Shown here piece after piece: positions 25,021 through 34,002 of a stretch of DNA of 64,000 nt. The position numbers and the translations under genes were made by a program. Below the pieces are notes generated by a model. That model saw nothing but the letters and a program-made list of their open reading frames with translations, ran no database searches and was not told where the DNA came from. Position 1 is the stretch's first letter; the number at the start of each line of letters is the position of its first letter. This stretch comes from Limibacter armeniacum (lineage in GTDB: Bacteria; Bacteroidota; Bacteroidia; Cytophagales; Flammeovirgaceae): positions 1,426,001 to 1,490,000 of the forward strand of contig NZ_JBAJNO010000008.1 in NCBI RefSeq assembly GCF_036880985.1. The letters run 5' to 3'.

Positions 25021-26784
25021 ATGGAACTGAAACGAGCTTTTGATTTCTTGTATTATCAAGTAGAGACTTATCCGAAATCTGATTGTTTTGCCTATAAAAT
25101 TGACGGAAAATGGAAGCGTTTCAGTACGCAGGACGTCATTGATGTTGTCAATAAAATGAGCCTTGGTTTTCTGGAGGCTGGCATTGCAAGAGGAGATAAG
25201 GTTGCCATTATTTCAGAAAACCGACCGGCATGGAATTTCACTGATCTTGCTCTTCAGCAGATTGGAGCTGTCAGTGTACCAATGTACCCTACTATTACAG
25301 TAGAAGATTACCGGTACATATTTGATCATGCAGAAGTGAAAATGATCTTTGTCTCTAACGAAGATATATTCAGAAAAGCCAAGAAAGCAGCTGAAGGGCT
25401 ATCTTTCATCAAAGAGATTTATAGTTACGAAAAAGTGGAAGGAGCCCGATATTGGGCAGAGATTGCAGTACTTGGCCAAGATCGGAACCCATCGGAATTG
25501 GATCCTCTGAAAGATTTTGTTCAGGAAGATGATATGATGACCATAATCTATACTTCGGGAACAACGGGCAGACCAAAAGGAGTGATGCTATCTCATCGTA
25601 ATGTTGTCAGCAATGCCATCGCGGTTAGTGGCATATTGCCGTTGGAGCAGGGGAAATCAAGGGCCTTGAGCTTTTTGCCGCTTTGCCATATTTATGAACG
25701 GACAGGTGTTTATCTCTATTTGTATTTAGGTACCTCTGTATATTATGCAGAAAACTTGGAAACAATAGGTGATAACCTGAAAGAGGTGAAGCCTGATATA
25801 TTCACGACCGTTCCGAGGTTACTCGAAAAAATTTATGATAAGATAGTGTCCAAAGGAATGGACTTGAAAGGGATTAAAAAACGGCTATTCTTTTGGGCGC
25901 TGAACTTAGGTCTGAAATATGAACCGAGCAAAGAGATGGGTGGTATATACAATGCACAGCTTAAAGTAGCTGACAAATTGGTATTCAGTAAGTGGCGGGA
26001 GGCGCTTGGTAACAATGTAAAGGCGATTACATCAGGAGCTGCGGCTTTGCAACCTAGGTTGGCTAGGGTGTTTTGGGCTGCTGGAATAAAAGTTTGTGAA
26101 GGGTATGGACTTACAGAGACATCTCCAGTAATAGCGGCAAACCTAGTGACTAAAGAAGGGGTTCGGGTAGGAACGGTAGGACCAGTGATTGGAGGAGTTC
26201 AGGTGAAAATTGCTTCTGATGGAGAGGTACTGTGTAAAGGCCCGAATGTGATGATGGGCTACTATAAGCAACCTGACCTTACTGCATCAGCTATTGACAG
26301 TGATGGGTGGTTCCATACCGGTGATATTGGAGAGATGGTAGAAGGGCGTTTCCTGAAAATTACAGACAGGAAAAAAGAGATGTTCAAAACCTCGGGAGGA
26401 AAGTATATAGCGCCACAGCTATTGGAAAACAAGTTCAAGGAATCGTTTTTTATTGAGCAGATTGCCGTCATTGGGAATGATCGAAAGTTCCCTTCTGCTT
26501 TGATTGTTCCAAATTTTGAAGCGTTACGAGATTGGTGTGAGCACAAAGGAATACATTATACGTCTGATGCAGCAATGGTTTTCAATAAGGACATCAAGCA
26601 GAAAGTTGATAAGGAAGTGGCGAGGCTGAACGAGGAGTTTGCCCAATGGGAAAAGATTAAGAAATATACCTTGTTGGCGGATTTATGGTCTGTAGAAACA
26701 GGAGAACTTACCCCGACAATGAAGTTGAAGAGGCGTGTGATTGATGAAAAGTACAAGCGGGAAATTGAAGAGATGTATATATAG
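25021..26784 (+). CDS. Long-chain fatty acid-CoA ligase
   Basis: 587 residues, an AMP-binding enzyme of the long-chain acyl-CoA synthetase type that activates fatty acids with ATP and CoA. The P-loop-like motif is TIIYTSGTTGRPKGVMLSH (about 173-191). The linker motif GYGLTETSP lies near 361-369 and the hinge region is GWFHTGDIGEMVEGRFLKIT. The C-terminal lysine loop is KKEMFKTSGGKYIAPQ. No signal or membrane segment is seen. It stands alone, divergent from the protease and followed by a bidirectional terminator. Family and reaction are secure; chain-length preference is not. Confidence 0.95.
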   Translation: MELKRAFDFLYYQVETYPKSDCFAYKIDGKWKRFSTQDVIDVVNKMSLGFLEAGIARGDKVAIISENRPAWNFTDLALQQIGAVSVPMYPTITVEDYRYIFDHAEVKMIFVSNEDIFRKAKKAAEGLSFIKEIYSYEKVEGARYWAEIAVLGQDRNPSELDPLKDFVQEDDMMTIIYTSGTTGRPKGVMLSHRNVVSNAIAVSGILPLEQGKSRALSFLPLCHIYERTGVYLYLYLGTSVYYAENLETIGDNLKEVKPDIFTTVPRLLEKIYDKIVSKGMDLKGIKKRLFFWALNLGLKYEPSKEMGGIYNAQLKVADKLVFSKWREALGNNVKAITSGAAALQPRLARVFWAAGIKVCEGYGLTETSPVIAANLVTKEGVRVGTVGPVIGGVQVKIASDGEVLCKGPNVMMGYYKQPDLTASAIDSDGWFHTGDIGEMVEGRFLKITDRKKEMFKTSGGKYIAPQLLENKFKESFFIEQIAVIGNDRKFPSALIVPNFEALRDWCEHKGIHYTSDAAMVFNKDIKQKVDKEVARLNEEFAQWEKIKKYTLLADLWSVETGELTPTMKLKRRVIDEKYKREIEEMYI

Positions 26785-26793
26785 ATTTTTATA

Positions 26794-26830
26794 AAACAGG
26801 CATCGAGGATTTTTCCCGATGCCTGTTTTG
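26794..26830. terminator. Bidirectional terminator
   Basis: AAAACAGGCATCGgga/tccCGATGCCTGTTTT hairpin between the convergent acyl-CoA ligase and prmC genes. Confidence 0.85.
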
Positions 26831-26840
26831 CTTTATCAAG

Positions 26841-27686
26841 TTAAGCACTCCAATAGCCTTCAGCCATTCGGTCTTTTCCTTGCATGTCTTGCATAATGGC
26901 AACCTGTTTAAAACCAAGTTCTTCCATCATCCGTTTTGTCTCATGTCCAAACTGCTCATTGATTTCAAAATATAGCCAGCCACCATCTTTTAGTTGGTTG
27001 GTAGCCAATGTAGCAATTCTTCTATAAAAGCGAAGAGGGTCATGGTCTGGTACAAACAACGCCAATTCAGGTTCGTGGGCAAGTACATTGGGTTTCATCA
27101 ATGCTCGCTCGCTATCTGTTACGTATGGAGGGTTGCTCACAATCACATCCATCTTTGGCAACTCTTCGAGTGTTTCATTCAGAATGTCTTTATGAACAAA
27201 AGTTACATTAGCCTGTAACAGCTTGGCATTTTCAGCAGCAACAGTCAAGGCTTTTTCGCTTATGTCAATACCCCAAACTGTACTTTTCGGCAACTCAAGT
27301 GCTGCTGTGATAGGAATACAGCCACTGCCTGTACCAATATCCACCAAGTTCAGGTTTGGAGCCATTTTGTGTCTTTCCACAATTCGATAAACCAGTTCTT
27401 CTGTTTCTGGACGTGGAATCAATACATCAGGCTTGACAATAAAAGGTCTGCCATAAAAGTCTGCTTTACCCAACAAATACTGTAAAGGTTCATCATTCAG
27501 AAGCCTGTCAACATAATTTTGAAGTACAGAAGTGTCTGCCTCAATATCAGCATGAGCCAAGATTTTGGTTCTCGCAACATCAAAAAGGTCTTCAAGCAGG
27601 ATAAAGGCCATTTGTTTTGCCTCATTATTGTCGAACTTGCTAGAGAGCTGTTGAGACAGCTGATCAAAAATTTCTTTTGAATTCAT
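26841..27686 (-). CDS. prmC: Peptide chain release factor N5-glutamine methyltransferase
   Basis: 281 residues from the ATG at 27686; an in-frame TTG at 27713 would add 9 residues. The N-terminal helical domain (to about 85) precedes the Rossmann methyltransferase. The S-adenosylmethionine loop is VDIGTGSGCIPI and the substrate-binding NPPY motif is in VIVSNPPYVTDSE (about 181-193). PrmC methylates the Gln of the GGQ motif in release factors RF1 and RF2, which speeds termination of translation. No prfA gene is adjacent. Length and motifs are normal. The promoter lies about 95 bp upstream. Confidence 0.95.
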   Translation of the reverse strand: MNSKEIFDQLSQQLSSKFDNNEAKQMAFILLEDLFDVARTKILAHADIEADTSVLQNYVDRLLNDEPLQYLLGKADFYGRPFIVKPDVLIPRPETEELVYRIVERHKMAPNLNLVDIGTGSGCIPITAALELPKSTVWGIDISEKALTVAAENAKLLQANVTFVHKDILNETLEELPKMDVIVSNPPYVTDSERALMKPNVLAHEPELALFVPDHDPLRFYRRIATLATNQLKDGGWLYFEINEQFGHETKRMMEELGFKQVAIMQDMQGKDRMAEGYWSA

Positions 27687-27779
27687 AAGATTTGGTATTG
27701 AAATTGGTAGCAAAGAGCGCCTGACTTGTATATTGAATAAGTATAATTTATTTGGAAAGTACTATTTTGCCACACCTTG

Positions 27780-27787
27780 CAAATATA
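27780..27787 (-). promoter_or_regulatory. -7 element upstream of prmC
   Basis: TATATTTG on the minus strand, an exact TAnnTTTG match 94 bp before the ATG. A palindrome CTCTTGCAAGAG lies 5 bp upstream, in the spacer region, and could bind a regulator. Confidence 0.5.
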
Positions 27788-27944
27788 CAAACCTCTTGCA
27801 AGAGAGAAAGAAGCAGGTCATAATGTTAGGGGATGTTATTGTGTTGGAAGAACTTGACTTTCTTAAATCTTTACTAAGAAAAATCACTTTATTTCCCGAA
27901 AAGAGGATATATTTGGAAATTAAGTTACCTTAGTAATGATTGTC

Positions 27945-27952
27945 TATATTTG
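27945..27952 (+). promoter_or_regulatory. -7 element upstream of parA
   Basis: TATATTTG, an exact match to TAnnTTTG, 35 bp before the ATG at 27988. The nearest upstream TTG lies too far away for a standard -33. It shows that the TTG at 27940 cannot be the parA start. Confidence 0.55.
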
Positions 27953-27987
27953 TAACGCAATACTATATTTTACGACTTAAGAGTATA

Positions 27988-28761
27988 ATGGGGAAGATAA
28001 TCGCTATAGCCAACCAAAAAGGTGGTGTCGGAAAAACTACTACTGCAGTGAATTTGGCAGCAAGCTTTGCTGCTTTGGAATACAATACGCTGGTTGTGGA
28101 TGCGGACCCTCAGGCCAATTCGACTTCAGGCTTGGGTTTTGACCCAAAGGAGAACCGCAGCAGTATCTATAACTGTATTGTAGGCGAGGTTGAGATTGAG
28201 GAGATTATTGAACCAACTGAATACGACTATCTGGACATTATTCCTTCGCATATTGATCTGGTAGGAGCTGAAGTGGAGATGATTGACATTGAGGACCGTG
28301 AGATCCGAATGTTACGCGTGTTGGAAAGTGTAAAAGACAAGTACGACTTTATTATCATTGACTGTTCTCCTTCTCTAGGACTGATTACAGTTAATGCGCT
28401 TACAGCAGCAGACTCCGTGATTGTGCCTGTTCAGTGCGAGTTCTTTGCATTGGAAGGGCTAGGTAAACTATTGAGTACAATCAAGATTATCCAATCAAGG
28501 TTGAACCCTGATTTGGTGGTGGAAGGAATCTTATTGACGATGTATGACGTACGTCTGCGTTTGTCGAATCAGGTAGTGGAAGAGGTGCGTGAGCACTTCG
28601 GTGATTTGGTATTTGATGTGATCATTCCTCGAAATATCAAGCTTAGCGAAGCACCAAGCTTCGGACTTCCTGTAATTGCCCACGATGCGCTAAGCAAAGG
28701 TGCTGTAAGTTACCTGAATCTGGCACAGGAAATTATTGACAAGAATCAGATTAAAGCATAA
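27988..28761 (+). CDS. parA: Chromosome-partitioning ATPase ParA/Soj
   Basis: 257 residues from MGKIIAIANQKGGVGKTTTA. The deviant Walker A motif KGGVGKTT (about 10-17) with its signature lysine, the switch DADPQANSTSGLG and Walker B IIDCSPSLGLITVNAL are intact. ParA binds non-specific DNA as an ATP dimer and moves ParB-bound origin regions during chromosome segregation. The ATG at 27988 was chosen because the promoter -7 element overlaps the only upstream start. It is 40 bp from parB and is the first gene of a co-directional run parA-parB-DUF5683-dapB-lepB seen in many Bacteroidota. Confidence 0.96.
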   Translation: MGKIIAIANQKGGVGKTTTAVNLAASFAALEYNTLVVDADPQANSTSGLGFDPKENRSSIYNCIVGEVEIEEIIEPTEYDYLDIIPSHIDLVGAEVEMIDIEDREIRMLRVLESVKDKYDFIIIDCSPSLGLITVNALTAADSVIVPVQCEFFALEGLGKLLSTIKIIQSRLNPDLVVEGILLTMYDVRLRLSNQVVEEVREHFGDLVFDVIIPRNIKLSEAPSFGLPVIAHDALSKGAVSYLNLAQEIIDKNQIKA

Positions 28762-28801
28762 CCGAGCCTTTTCACCGGGTGAGGGGATACTGTGAATCAT
28801 T

Positions 28802-29737
28802 ATGGCTGAGAAGAATACATTGAAAAAAAGGACTTCATTGGGAAAAGGGCTAGGAGCCCTATTGGGGGATTCTGCTCCTGTGAAAAATCACGGAAATGAG
28901 GAGAAGAAAGTATCTGCTGTACAACAGCAGGTTGTGGAGAAAATGGACGAAATTCCTGTAGCTGCCATTGAGCGTAACCCTTATCAACCCCGATTGGAGT
29001 TTGAGGAGAATGCACTTAGAGAATTGGCAGATTCGATTAGGGTGCAGGGGATTATTCAGCCGATTACAGTTAGAAAAGTAAATGATCACGCTTATCAGCT
29101 GATTTCAGGTGAGCGAAGGTTGCAAGCATCAAAGCTGGCTGGACTGGAGAAAATTCCTGCCTATATCCGTGCTGCTTCCGATGTTCAGATGCTTGAAATG
29201 GCGCTGATTGAAAATATTCAGCGTGAGGACCTCAACCCTGTTGAGGTAGCGTTGAGTTACCAGCGTTTGATCTCAGAATGTAGTTTGAAGCAAGAAGAGC
29301 TTGGGGATCGTGTTGGTAAGAAACGTTCTACCGTGACCAACTACTTGAGATTGCTGAAATTACCGCCTGAAATTCAGGATGGATTGAAAGCTAGAGAAAT
29401 CTCAATGGGACATGCAAGGGCGGTAGTGAATGTGGAAAGCATCGAATTGCAGTTGGCCCTTTACGAGAAAATTGTAAAGGAAAGCCTTTCAGTAAGGAAG
29501 ACAGAAGAACTGGTAAGGGATATTATTCAAGGAAAAGACCCTTTGAAAGCCAAGAACAAGGCCAAGGAGGCTAATCCATTGGATTTTGAATTGAGCAGAC
29601 TTCAGAGCGGGCTTTCGTCACATTTTGGTACTCAAGTAAAAGTAGCTGCCAATAGTAAGGAAAAAGGAGAAATCAAGATTCCTTACCATTCCAAAGATGA
29701 TTTGAATAGAATTCTTGAATTGCTGAAATACAGCTAA
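28802..29737 (+). CDS. parB: Chromosome-partitioning protein ParB
   Basis: 311 residues. The N-terminus KRTSLGKGLGALLG is the ParA-interacting tail. The CTP-binding ParB domain shows NPYQPR and YQLISGERRLQASKLAGL with the GERR box (about 98-101), then IENIQREDLNPVEVALSYQR. The helix-turn-helix that reads parS is in QEELGDRVGKKRSTVTNYLR. A lysine-rich C-terminal dimer domain ends the protein. It forms a clamp on DNA around parS and is moved by ParA. I saw no full parS-like 16-mer around a CACGTG core in the window, so its sites are likely elsewhere. Confidence 0.96.
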   Translation: MAEKNTLKKRTSLGKGLGALLGDSAPVKNHGNEEKKVSAVQQQVVEKMDEIPVAAIERNPYQPRLEFEENALRELADSIRVQGIIQPITVRKVNDHAYQLISGERRLQASKLAGLEKIPAYIRAASDVQMLEMALIENIQREDLNPVEVALSYQRLISECSLKQEELGDRVGKKRSTVTNYLRLLKLPPEIQDGLKAREISMGHARAVVNVESIELQLALYEKIVKESLSVRKTEELVRDIIQGKDPLKAKNKAKEANPLDFELSRLQSGLSSHFGTQVKVAANSKEKGEIKIPYHSKDDLNRILELLKYS

Positions 29738-29792
29738 TTTAAGTAGTGATATTGATGAACACTTGCCTGAAACTAGGTAAGATGATAATAAT

Positions 29793-29860
29793 GAACCTGT
29801 TGCAGTCATAATGTATTGCAACAGGTTTGTCGCATTAATGCAAGGCACTTGAAAAGTGCC
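29793..29860. terminator. Two hairpins between parB and the DUF5683 gene
   Basis: AACCTGTTGCA/TGCAACAGGTT at 29793-29827, followed by AGGCACTT/AAGTGCCT at 29842-29860. Neither has a long T-run, so they may attenuate transcription or stabilise RNA rather than fully terminate. Confidence 0.45.
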
Positions 29861-29901
29861 TATAATTACCTGATAACTATTTATTCATTATTCAGCCTAG
29901 C

Positions 29902-30543
29902 ATGAGAATTTTGAGGATTCCTGCAAATTTACTGATAGGAGCGTGCCTTTCACTGGTATTATGTATGGCGGGGCAAGTAGCATTTGCTCAGAATACATAT
30001 GAAGTGACCGAGAAAGGGAAAAATACACAGGTTAAGAAGCAAAAAGAGAAGAAGCCTCCTAAGCCACAACATGAACGCTTGCATACTCCAAGCCGAAGGG
30101 CTTTAGCGTCTGCTATATTACCTGGACTTGGTCAGATCCAAAACAAGAAATATTGGAAGGTGCCAATTATCTATGGAGGTTTTGCGGTATTTGGTTGGCT
30201 GGTGAAAGAAAACCATGTTAACTATATAGAGTCAAGAAACTTCTATACTTATTTGAGCGATGGAGACCCTCAGAACGATGCCTTGATTCCTGAACGTTTT
30301 CAAGGGCTGACGGCTGATAGTTTTCAAACAAGACGGGATAACTTCCGTCGAGATCAGGATTACTACACCATTATCATGTTCCTGTGGTATGGGCTTAATA
30401 TTGCTGATGCTGCCGTTGATGCCCATTTGAAGAGGTTTGATGTAAGTGAGGACTTGTCAGGTGTTGTGAAGCCAGCTTTGATTAGAGGCCCTTTTAATAA
30501 CCCTGCGATGGGACTGACGCTTGCTTTTAACTTTAAACACTGA
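29902..30543 (+). CDS. DUF5683 domain membrane protein
   Basis: 213 residues. A long signal sequence (to about residue 29, QVAFAQ) is followed by a lysine-rich linker (KQKEKKPPKPQ) and the DUF5683 core: LHTPSRRALASAILPGLGQI, then NKKYWKVPIIYGGFAVFGWL (first membrane segment) and TIIMFLWYGLNIADAAVDAHL (second segment). The C-terminal part GLTLAFNFKH looks like a short beta strand. The family is confined to Bacteroidota and usually sits between parB and dapB, as here. Function is unknown; the fixed location suggests a role in envelope or segregation housekeeping. Confidence 0.9.
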   Translation: MRILRIPANLLIGACLSLVLCMAGQVAFAQNTYEVTEKGKNTQVKKQKEKKPPKPQHERLHTPSRRALASAILPGLGQIQNKKYWKVPIIYGGFAVFGWLVKENHVNYIESRNFYTYLSDGDPQNDALIPERFQGLTADSFQTRRDNFRRDQDYYTIIMFLWYGLNIADAAVDAHLKRFDVSEDLSGVVKPALIRGPFNNPAMGLTLAFNFKH

Positions 30544-30714
30544 GGTGATTGGAAGTAGGAGTGGAGAGGTGTAAGAATGATCTAACATTTTTTAAGAAAT
30601 AATAATGTAAATCCTGCTTATACTTAGCCGTATATTCAATAAGGATTACAGGGTATTACATACGATGTGGTATCAGAATAAAGAATTCAAAAACAATAAA
30701 AGAGCGAAAGAAAG

Positions 30715-31437
30715 ATGAGAGTACTGCTGATTGGATACGGTAAAATGGGAAAGACAATCGAAGAGATTCTAACTGAAAGAGGACACAAAGTAGTTGGGAT
30801 TGTTGATAGATCTACCGAAGCCAAAATTAAGGATTTCAGTAAGTCAGAAGTGGATGTTGCCATTGAATTTACAGAGCCTTCAGCAGCTTATGACAATATT
30901 ACTGCTTGTTTGGAAGAAGGAATTCCATTGGTGAGTGGTACAACAGGTTGGTTGGACAGACGTGAAAACGTTGAGAAGCTTTGTGCTGAAAAGGACGGAG
31001 CATTCTTTTGGGCATCGAACTTCAGCTTGGGAGTTAATATCTTCTTTGCACTGAACAATCGTTTGGCAGAGTTGATGAACCCCCATGCTGATTATAAAGT
31101 ATCAATGGAGGAAATTCACCATACAGAAAAGAAGGATGCACCAAGCGGAACAGCGATTACATTGGCAGAAGGTGTGATTGACAACCTGGATCGTATTGAA
31201 AACTGGAGCCTGAAAGGTGAAGGTAGTCAAGTGGAAAATATCCTTGAAATTGCTGCCGTGAGAGAGCCTGATGTACCTGGTACCCATGAGGTAGTCTATG
31301 AGTCTGAAATGGACAAGATAGAAATCAAGCATACAGCACATACCCGCAAGTCTTTTGCATTAGGAGCTGTAGTAGCTGCAGAGTGGCTTCCAGGCAAGAA
31401 AGGAATTCTTTCTATGCAAGATATGCTGGGCTTCTAG
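30715..31437 (+). CDS. dapB: 4-hydroxy-tetrahydrodipicolinate reductase
   Basis: 240 residues, the short form typical of Bacteroidota. The NAD(P)-binding start is MRVLLIGYGKMGKTIEEI. The conserved catalytic block is EEIHHTEKKDAPSGTAITLAE (about 138-158) with the His-His and Lys that bind and protonate substrate. The enzyme carries out the second committed step towards meso-diaminopimelate and lysine, reducing the dapA product with NADPH. It lies between DUF5683 and lepB on the same strand, as in related genomes. Nothing is unusual. Confidence 0.95.
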   Translation: MRVLLIGYGKMGKTIEEILTERGHKVVGIVDRSTEAKIKDFSKSEVDVAIEFTEPSAAYDNITACLEEGIPLVSGTTGWLDRRENVEKLCAEKDGAFFWASNFSLGVNIFFALNNRLAELMNPHADYKVSMEEIHHTEKKDAPSGTAITLAEGVIDNLDRIENWSLKGEGSQVENILEIAAVREPDVPGTHEVVYESEMDKIEIKHTAHTRKSFALGAVVAAEWLPGKKGILSMQDMLGF

Positions 31438-31556
31438 TAGCTTGGTGTTTGTTGGTTTTGGATATAGCAGATTACTTTTTGTAGATCAAATTTTTGGATA
31501 ATCCATTTATCGATAATCAGTTGCAAGCTGACTGATTGTGTTTAACTGCGAAAACA

Positions 31557-32720
31557 ATGAGCTTATTAAAGAAAAAAACAGAAGATAAGGAACAGGGCAA
31601 AAAGAAGAAAGGCGCCTTACGTGAGTGGTGGGATGCAATCCTGTTTGCAGTCATTGCTGCAACTATTATTCGTTGGGCACTTTTTGAAGCGTTTACCATT
31701 CCAACAGCCTCTATGGAGAAAACGCTGATGGTGGGAGACTTCCTGTTTGTAAGTAAAATTCATTACGGACCTCGTACACCAAAGACTCCTCTTCAGGTGC
31801 CTTTGACGCATCAAACCATTTGGGGTACTGATATCCCTTCTTATCTGGATTGGATTCAGTTGCCACAATACAGACTTCCGGGCATTTCCGAAGTGAAGAG
31901 AGGTGATGTAGTGGTATTCAATACTCCTGATCCATACAATAACTGGGACCAAGACCGTCATCCATCAGATTTGAAACTCAACTACATTAAGCGTTGTGTT
32001 GGTGTGGCGGGTGATTCTTTGGAGGTAAGACACCATCAGGTATTTATCAACGGACAAGCTTCAGAAACTCCTGAGGACTCTCAGGTTGGCTATGAGATTA
32101 CGATGTCACAGGTTCCTAGCCAAAGATTCTTGAAAGAATATGGTCTTTACGAATACCAGTCAGGAATCAATGGTGGAAGAGATATAGTTGATTACTCATT
32201 GAGCCCTGTAAGAAGCGGTAATGGAACACAGACTTACGTAGTTCCTATTTCTAAAGAAGTAGCTGAAAAGATTGAGCAGTTTGACTTTGTAACAGAAGTG
32301 AAACCTGTAGAATACCCTAAAGGAGAAAACAATTACAATTCAGCAATTTATCCAAGAACTGATAAGCTGGACTGGAGTGTTGACAACTTCGGACCGATTT
32401 ACATTCCAAAGAAAGGAGATACAATTGAACTGAATGAGAAAAATACATTACTCTATCAAATTCCAATTCAGCGCTATGAAGGGAATAAGAATGTAGAAGT
32501 AAAAGATGGTAAGATCTTTATTGATGGTAACCAGATCAATGCTTATACATTCAAGCAGAACTATTACTTTATGATGGGTGATAACCGTCATAACTCGGAA
32601 GATTCACGCTATTGGGGATTTGTTCCTGAAGACCATATCATTGGTAAAGCACTGATGATCTGGATGTCAATGGGACCTGAAGGTATCCGTTGGGATAGAA
32701 TTTTCAATATTATCGATTAA
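31557..32720 (+). CDS. lepB: Signal peptidase I
   Basis: 387 residues from the ATG at 31557. A basic N-terminus (LLKKKTEDKEQGKKKKG) precedes one membrane helix (about 25-45). The catalytic serine is Ser52 in FTIPTASMEKTL and the general base is Lys145 in YIKRCVGVAGDS. The C-terminal motif GDNRHNSEDSRYWGFVP is intact. A large insertion (about 175-300) between boxes is usual in Bacteroidota LepB and explains the length. It cleaves signal peptides of exported proteins at the outer face of the inner membrane. A TTG at 31536 could add seven residues, but ATG is preferred. Confidence 0.95.
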   Translation: MSLLKKKTEDKEQGKKKKGALREWWDAILFAVIAATIIRWALFEAFTIPTASMEKTLMVGDFLFVSKIHYGPRTPKTPLQVPLTHQTIWGTDIPSYLDWIQLPQYRLPGISEVKRGDVVVFNTPDPYNNWDQDRHPSDLKLNYIKRCVGVAGDSLEVRHHQVFINGQASETPEDSQVGYEITMSQVPSQRFLKEYGLYEYQSGINGGRDIVDYSLSPVRSGNGTQTYVVPISKEVAEKIEQFDFVTEVKPVEYPKGENNYNSAIYPRTDKLDWSVDNFGPIYIPKKGDTIELNEKNTLLYQIPIQRYEGNKNVEVKDGKIFIDGNQINAYTFKQNYYFMMGDNRHNSEDSRYWGFVPEDHIIGKALMIWMSMGPEGIRWDRIFNIID

Positions 32721-32747
32721 GCTATCTATAGCTGATTGGTTTTATAA

Positions 32748-32786
32748 TAAAAAAGGTTGAGCAACTTACTTGCTCAACCTTTTTGC
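32748..32786. terminator. Bidirectional terminator after lepB
   Basis: AAAAAGGTTGAGCAA/TTGCTCAACCTTTTT, a 15-bp stem with a 6-nt loop, between the convergent lepB and kinase genes. Confidence 0.9.
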
Positions 32787-32812
32787 TTTATTAAGTATCT
32801 ATGCCTTTTAGG

Positions 32813-33790
32813 CTATAGTATTTTACGGGCTTCTTCTTGCAGTCTTTTCTTATCAATAGGTACAACACCTAGGTGCTCGCATACTAGTCCGCCACCCAAG
32901 TTGGCAACCGCTGCAACTTTATCAATAGACATACCTAGAGCCAAGCAGACTGATGCAATACTAATCACGGTATCACCAGCACCAGATACATCCGAAATCT
33001 CGCGTTTATGGGCAGGGATATGATACTCCTGATTAAAGTCAGTGATGTATACTCCATGCTCTGATAGGGTAACCATGGCATTGGTTACATCCATTTGTTG
33101 CTTAAGAGCAGTAACAGAAGCTTTTACATCCGAGATTACATCTCCAGTGAAGTCAGCTTTCATTCCTTCTCTAAGCTCTTTCAGGTTCGGCTTAAATAGT
33201 GTAGCGCCTGCATAGCTTAGGAAATTACGTTTTTTAGGGTCAACAGTTGTTGGTATACCCCTTTCATTGGCAAAATGGATAATTTCCTGAATTGCCGTTT
33301 CGTGTAATACGCCCTTGTCGTAATCCTCAAAGATGATAACATCAGCTGCTTCTGCCAGCGACTTGACTTTACTGATCAGCATATCAGTGTCTTCATGCCC
33401 AATGTCATGAGTGTCCTCAGAGTCAATTCGCATCATTTGCTGATAGCCAGCCAAAATACGGTGTTTTACGGTAGTCCTACGTTGCTTGCTTTGCAGTATA
33501 CCATCAGTAGGAATACCGATGTCCTCCATAAGTTTTTTAAGGATTATACCATCCTCATCATCTCCTACGACTGAACACAGAATTGGTGTAGCTCCTAATG
33601 CATGTATATTTTTGGCGACATTGGCAGCACCCCCTAACCTGTTTTCACGTCTCGTTGTGTTGACGACAGGAACAGGAGCTTCTGGAGAAATGCGATCAAC
33701 CTTTCCCCATATATATGAGTCTACCATTACATCACCTATAATCAGGACTTTAAGGCGATTGAATTCCTCAAATGTCTTTTCTATAGTCAA
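32813..33790 (-). CDS. hldA: D-glycero-beta-D-manno-heptose-7-phosphate kinase (RfaE1/HldA-like)
   Basis: 325 residues, a PfkB-family sugar kinase. The N-terminus LKVLIIGDVMVDSYIWGKVDRISPEAPVPVV is the hallmark of RfaE domain I. The family glycine-rich motif is NRLGGAANVAKNI. The ATP/catalytic motif is ISDVSGAGDTVISIASVCLAL, with the base Asp in GAGD. It phosphorylates heptose-7-phosphate at C1 on the way to ADP-heptose for lipopolysaccharide. The nucleotidyltransferase half (domain II) is absent and no second hld gene is adjacent, so the split form is used. Some Bacteroidota use this family for related sugars. Confidence 0.88.
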   Translation of the reverse strand: MTIEKTFEEFNRLKVLIIGDVMVDSYIWGKVDRISPEAPVPVVNTTRRENRLGGAANVAKNIHALGATPILCSVVGDDEDGIILKKLMEDIGIPTDGILQSKQRRTTVKHRILAGYQQMMRIDSEDTHDIGHEDTDMLISKVKSLAEAADVIIFEDYDKGVLHETAIQEIIHFANERGIPTTVDPKKRNFLSYAGATLFKPNLKELREGMKADFTGDVISDVKASVTALKQQMDVTNAMVTLSEHGVYITDFNQEYHIPAHKREISDVSGAGDTVISIASVCLALGMSIDKVAAVANLGGGLVCEHLGVVPIDKKRLQEEARKIL

Positions 33791-33871
33791 GGTGTAGTCT
33801 AGTTTATAGTTTGAAATAAGGAAGTCAAGAAGGAATTATCCACTTTTGACTACCTAAAATGAAACAGTCAG

Positions 33872-33903
33872 CAAATTTATAAGATCAGACTTATGAATTG
33901 CAA
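33872..33903 (-). promoter_or_regulatory. Promoter of the heptose kinase gene
   Basis: Minus strand: TTG (33901-33903), 21 nt, TAAATTTG (33872-33879). A full match to the Bacteroidota promoter, with a leader of about 75 nt. Confidence 0.7.
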
Positions 33904-33945
33904 CCCATATGAATTGATTAACAGTTCTGCAACCTGATTTTAAGA

Positions 33946-33978
33946 AACAAAAAGACCTGCCCAGTATAGACAGGTCTC
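33946..33978 (-). terminator. Terminator of the aminotransferase gene
   Basis: AGACCTG/CAGGTCT stem with a T-run in the minus-strand reading direction, about 25 bp past the stop codon. Confidence 0.8.
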
Positions 33979-34002
33979 TTTTATAGTTTATTCTGACTGG
34001 TA

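Larger units (their letters stand above)
27687..27987. other. Divergent prmC/parA intergenic region, 301 bp
   Basis: Holds a -7 element for each gene (next two entries). A perfect 12-bp palindrome CTCTTGCAAGAG at 27793-27804 lies next to the prmC element. An open frame at 27733-27933 has no good start and is not counted as a gene. Confidence 0.6.

Noticed and set aside
27733-27933. Plus-strand open frame of 66 codons before parA
   Set aside because: It starts at a TTG, overlaps the prmC promoter and palindrome on the other strand, and has no domain.
28760-28801. A promoter between parA and parB
   Set aside because: The gap is 40 bp and shows no TAnnTTTG element; co-transcription is more likely.
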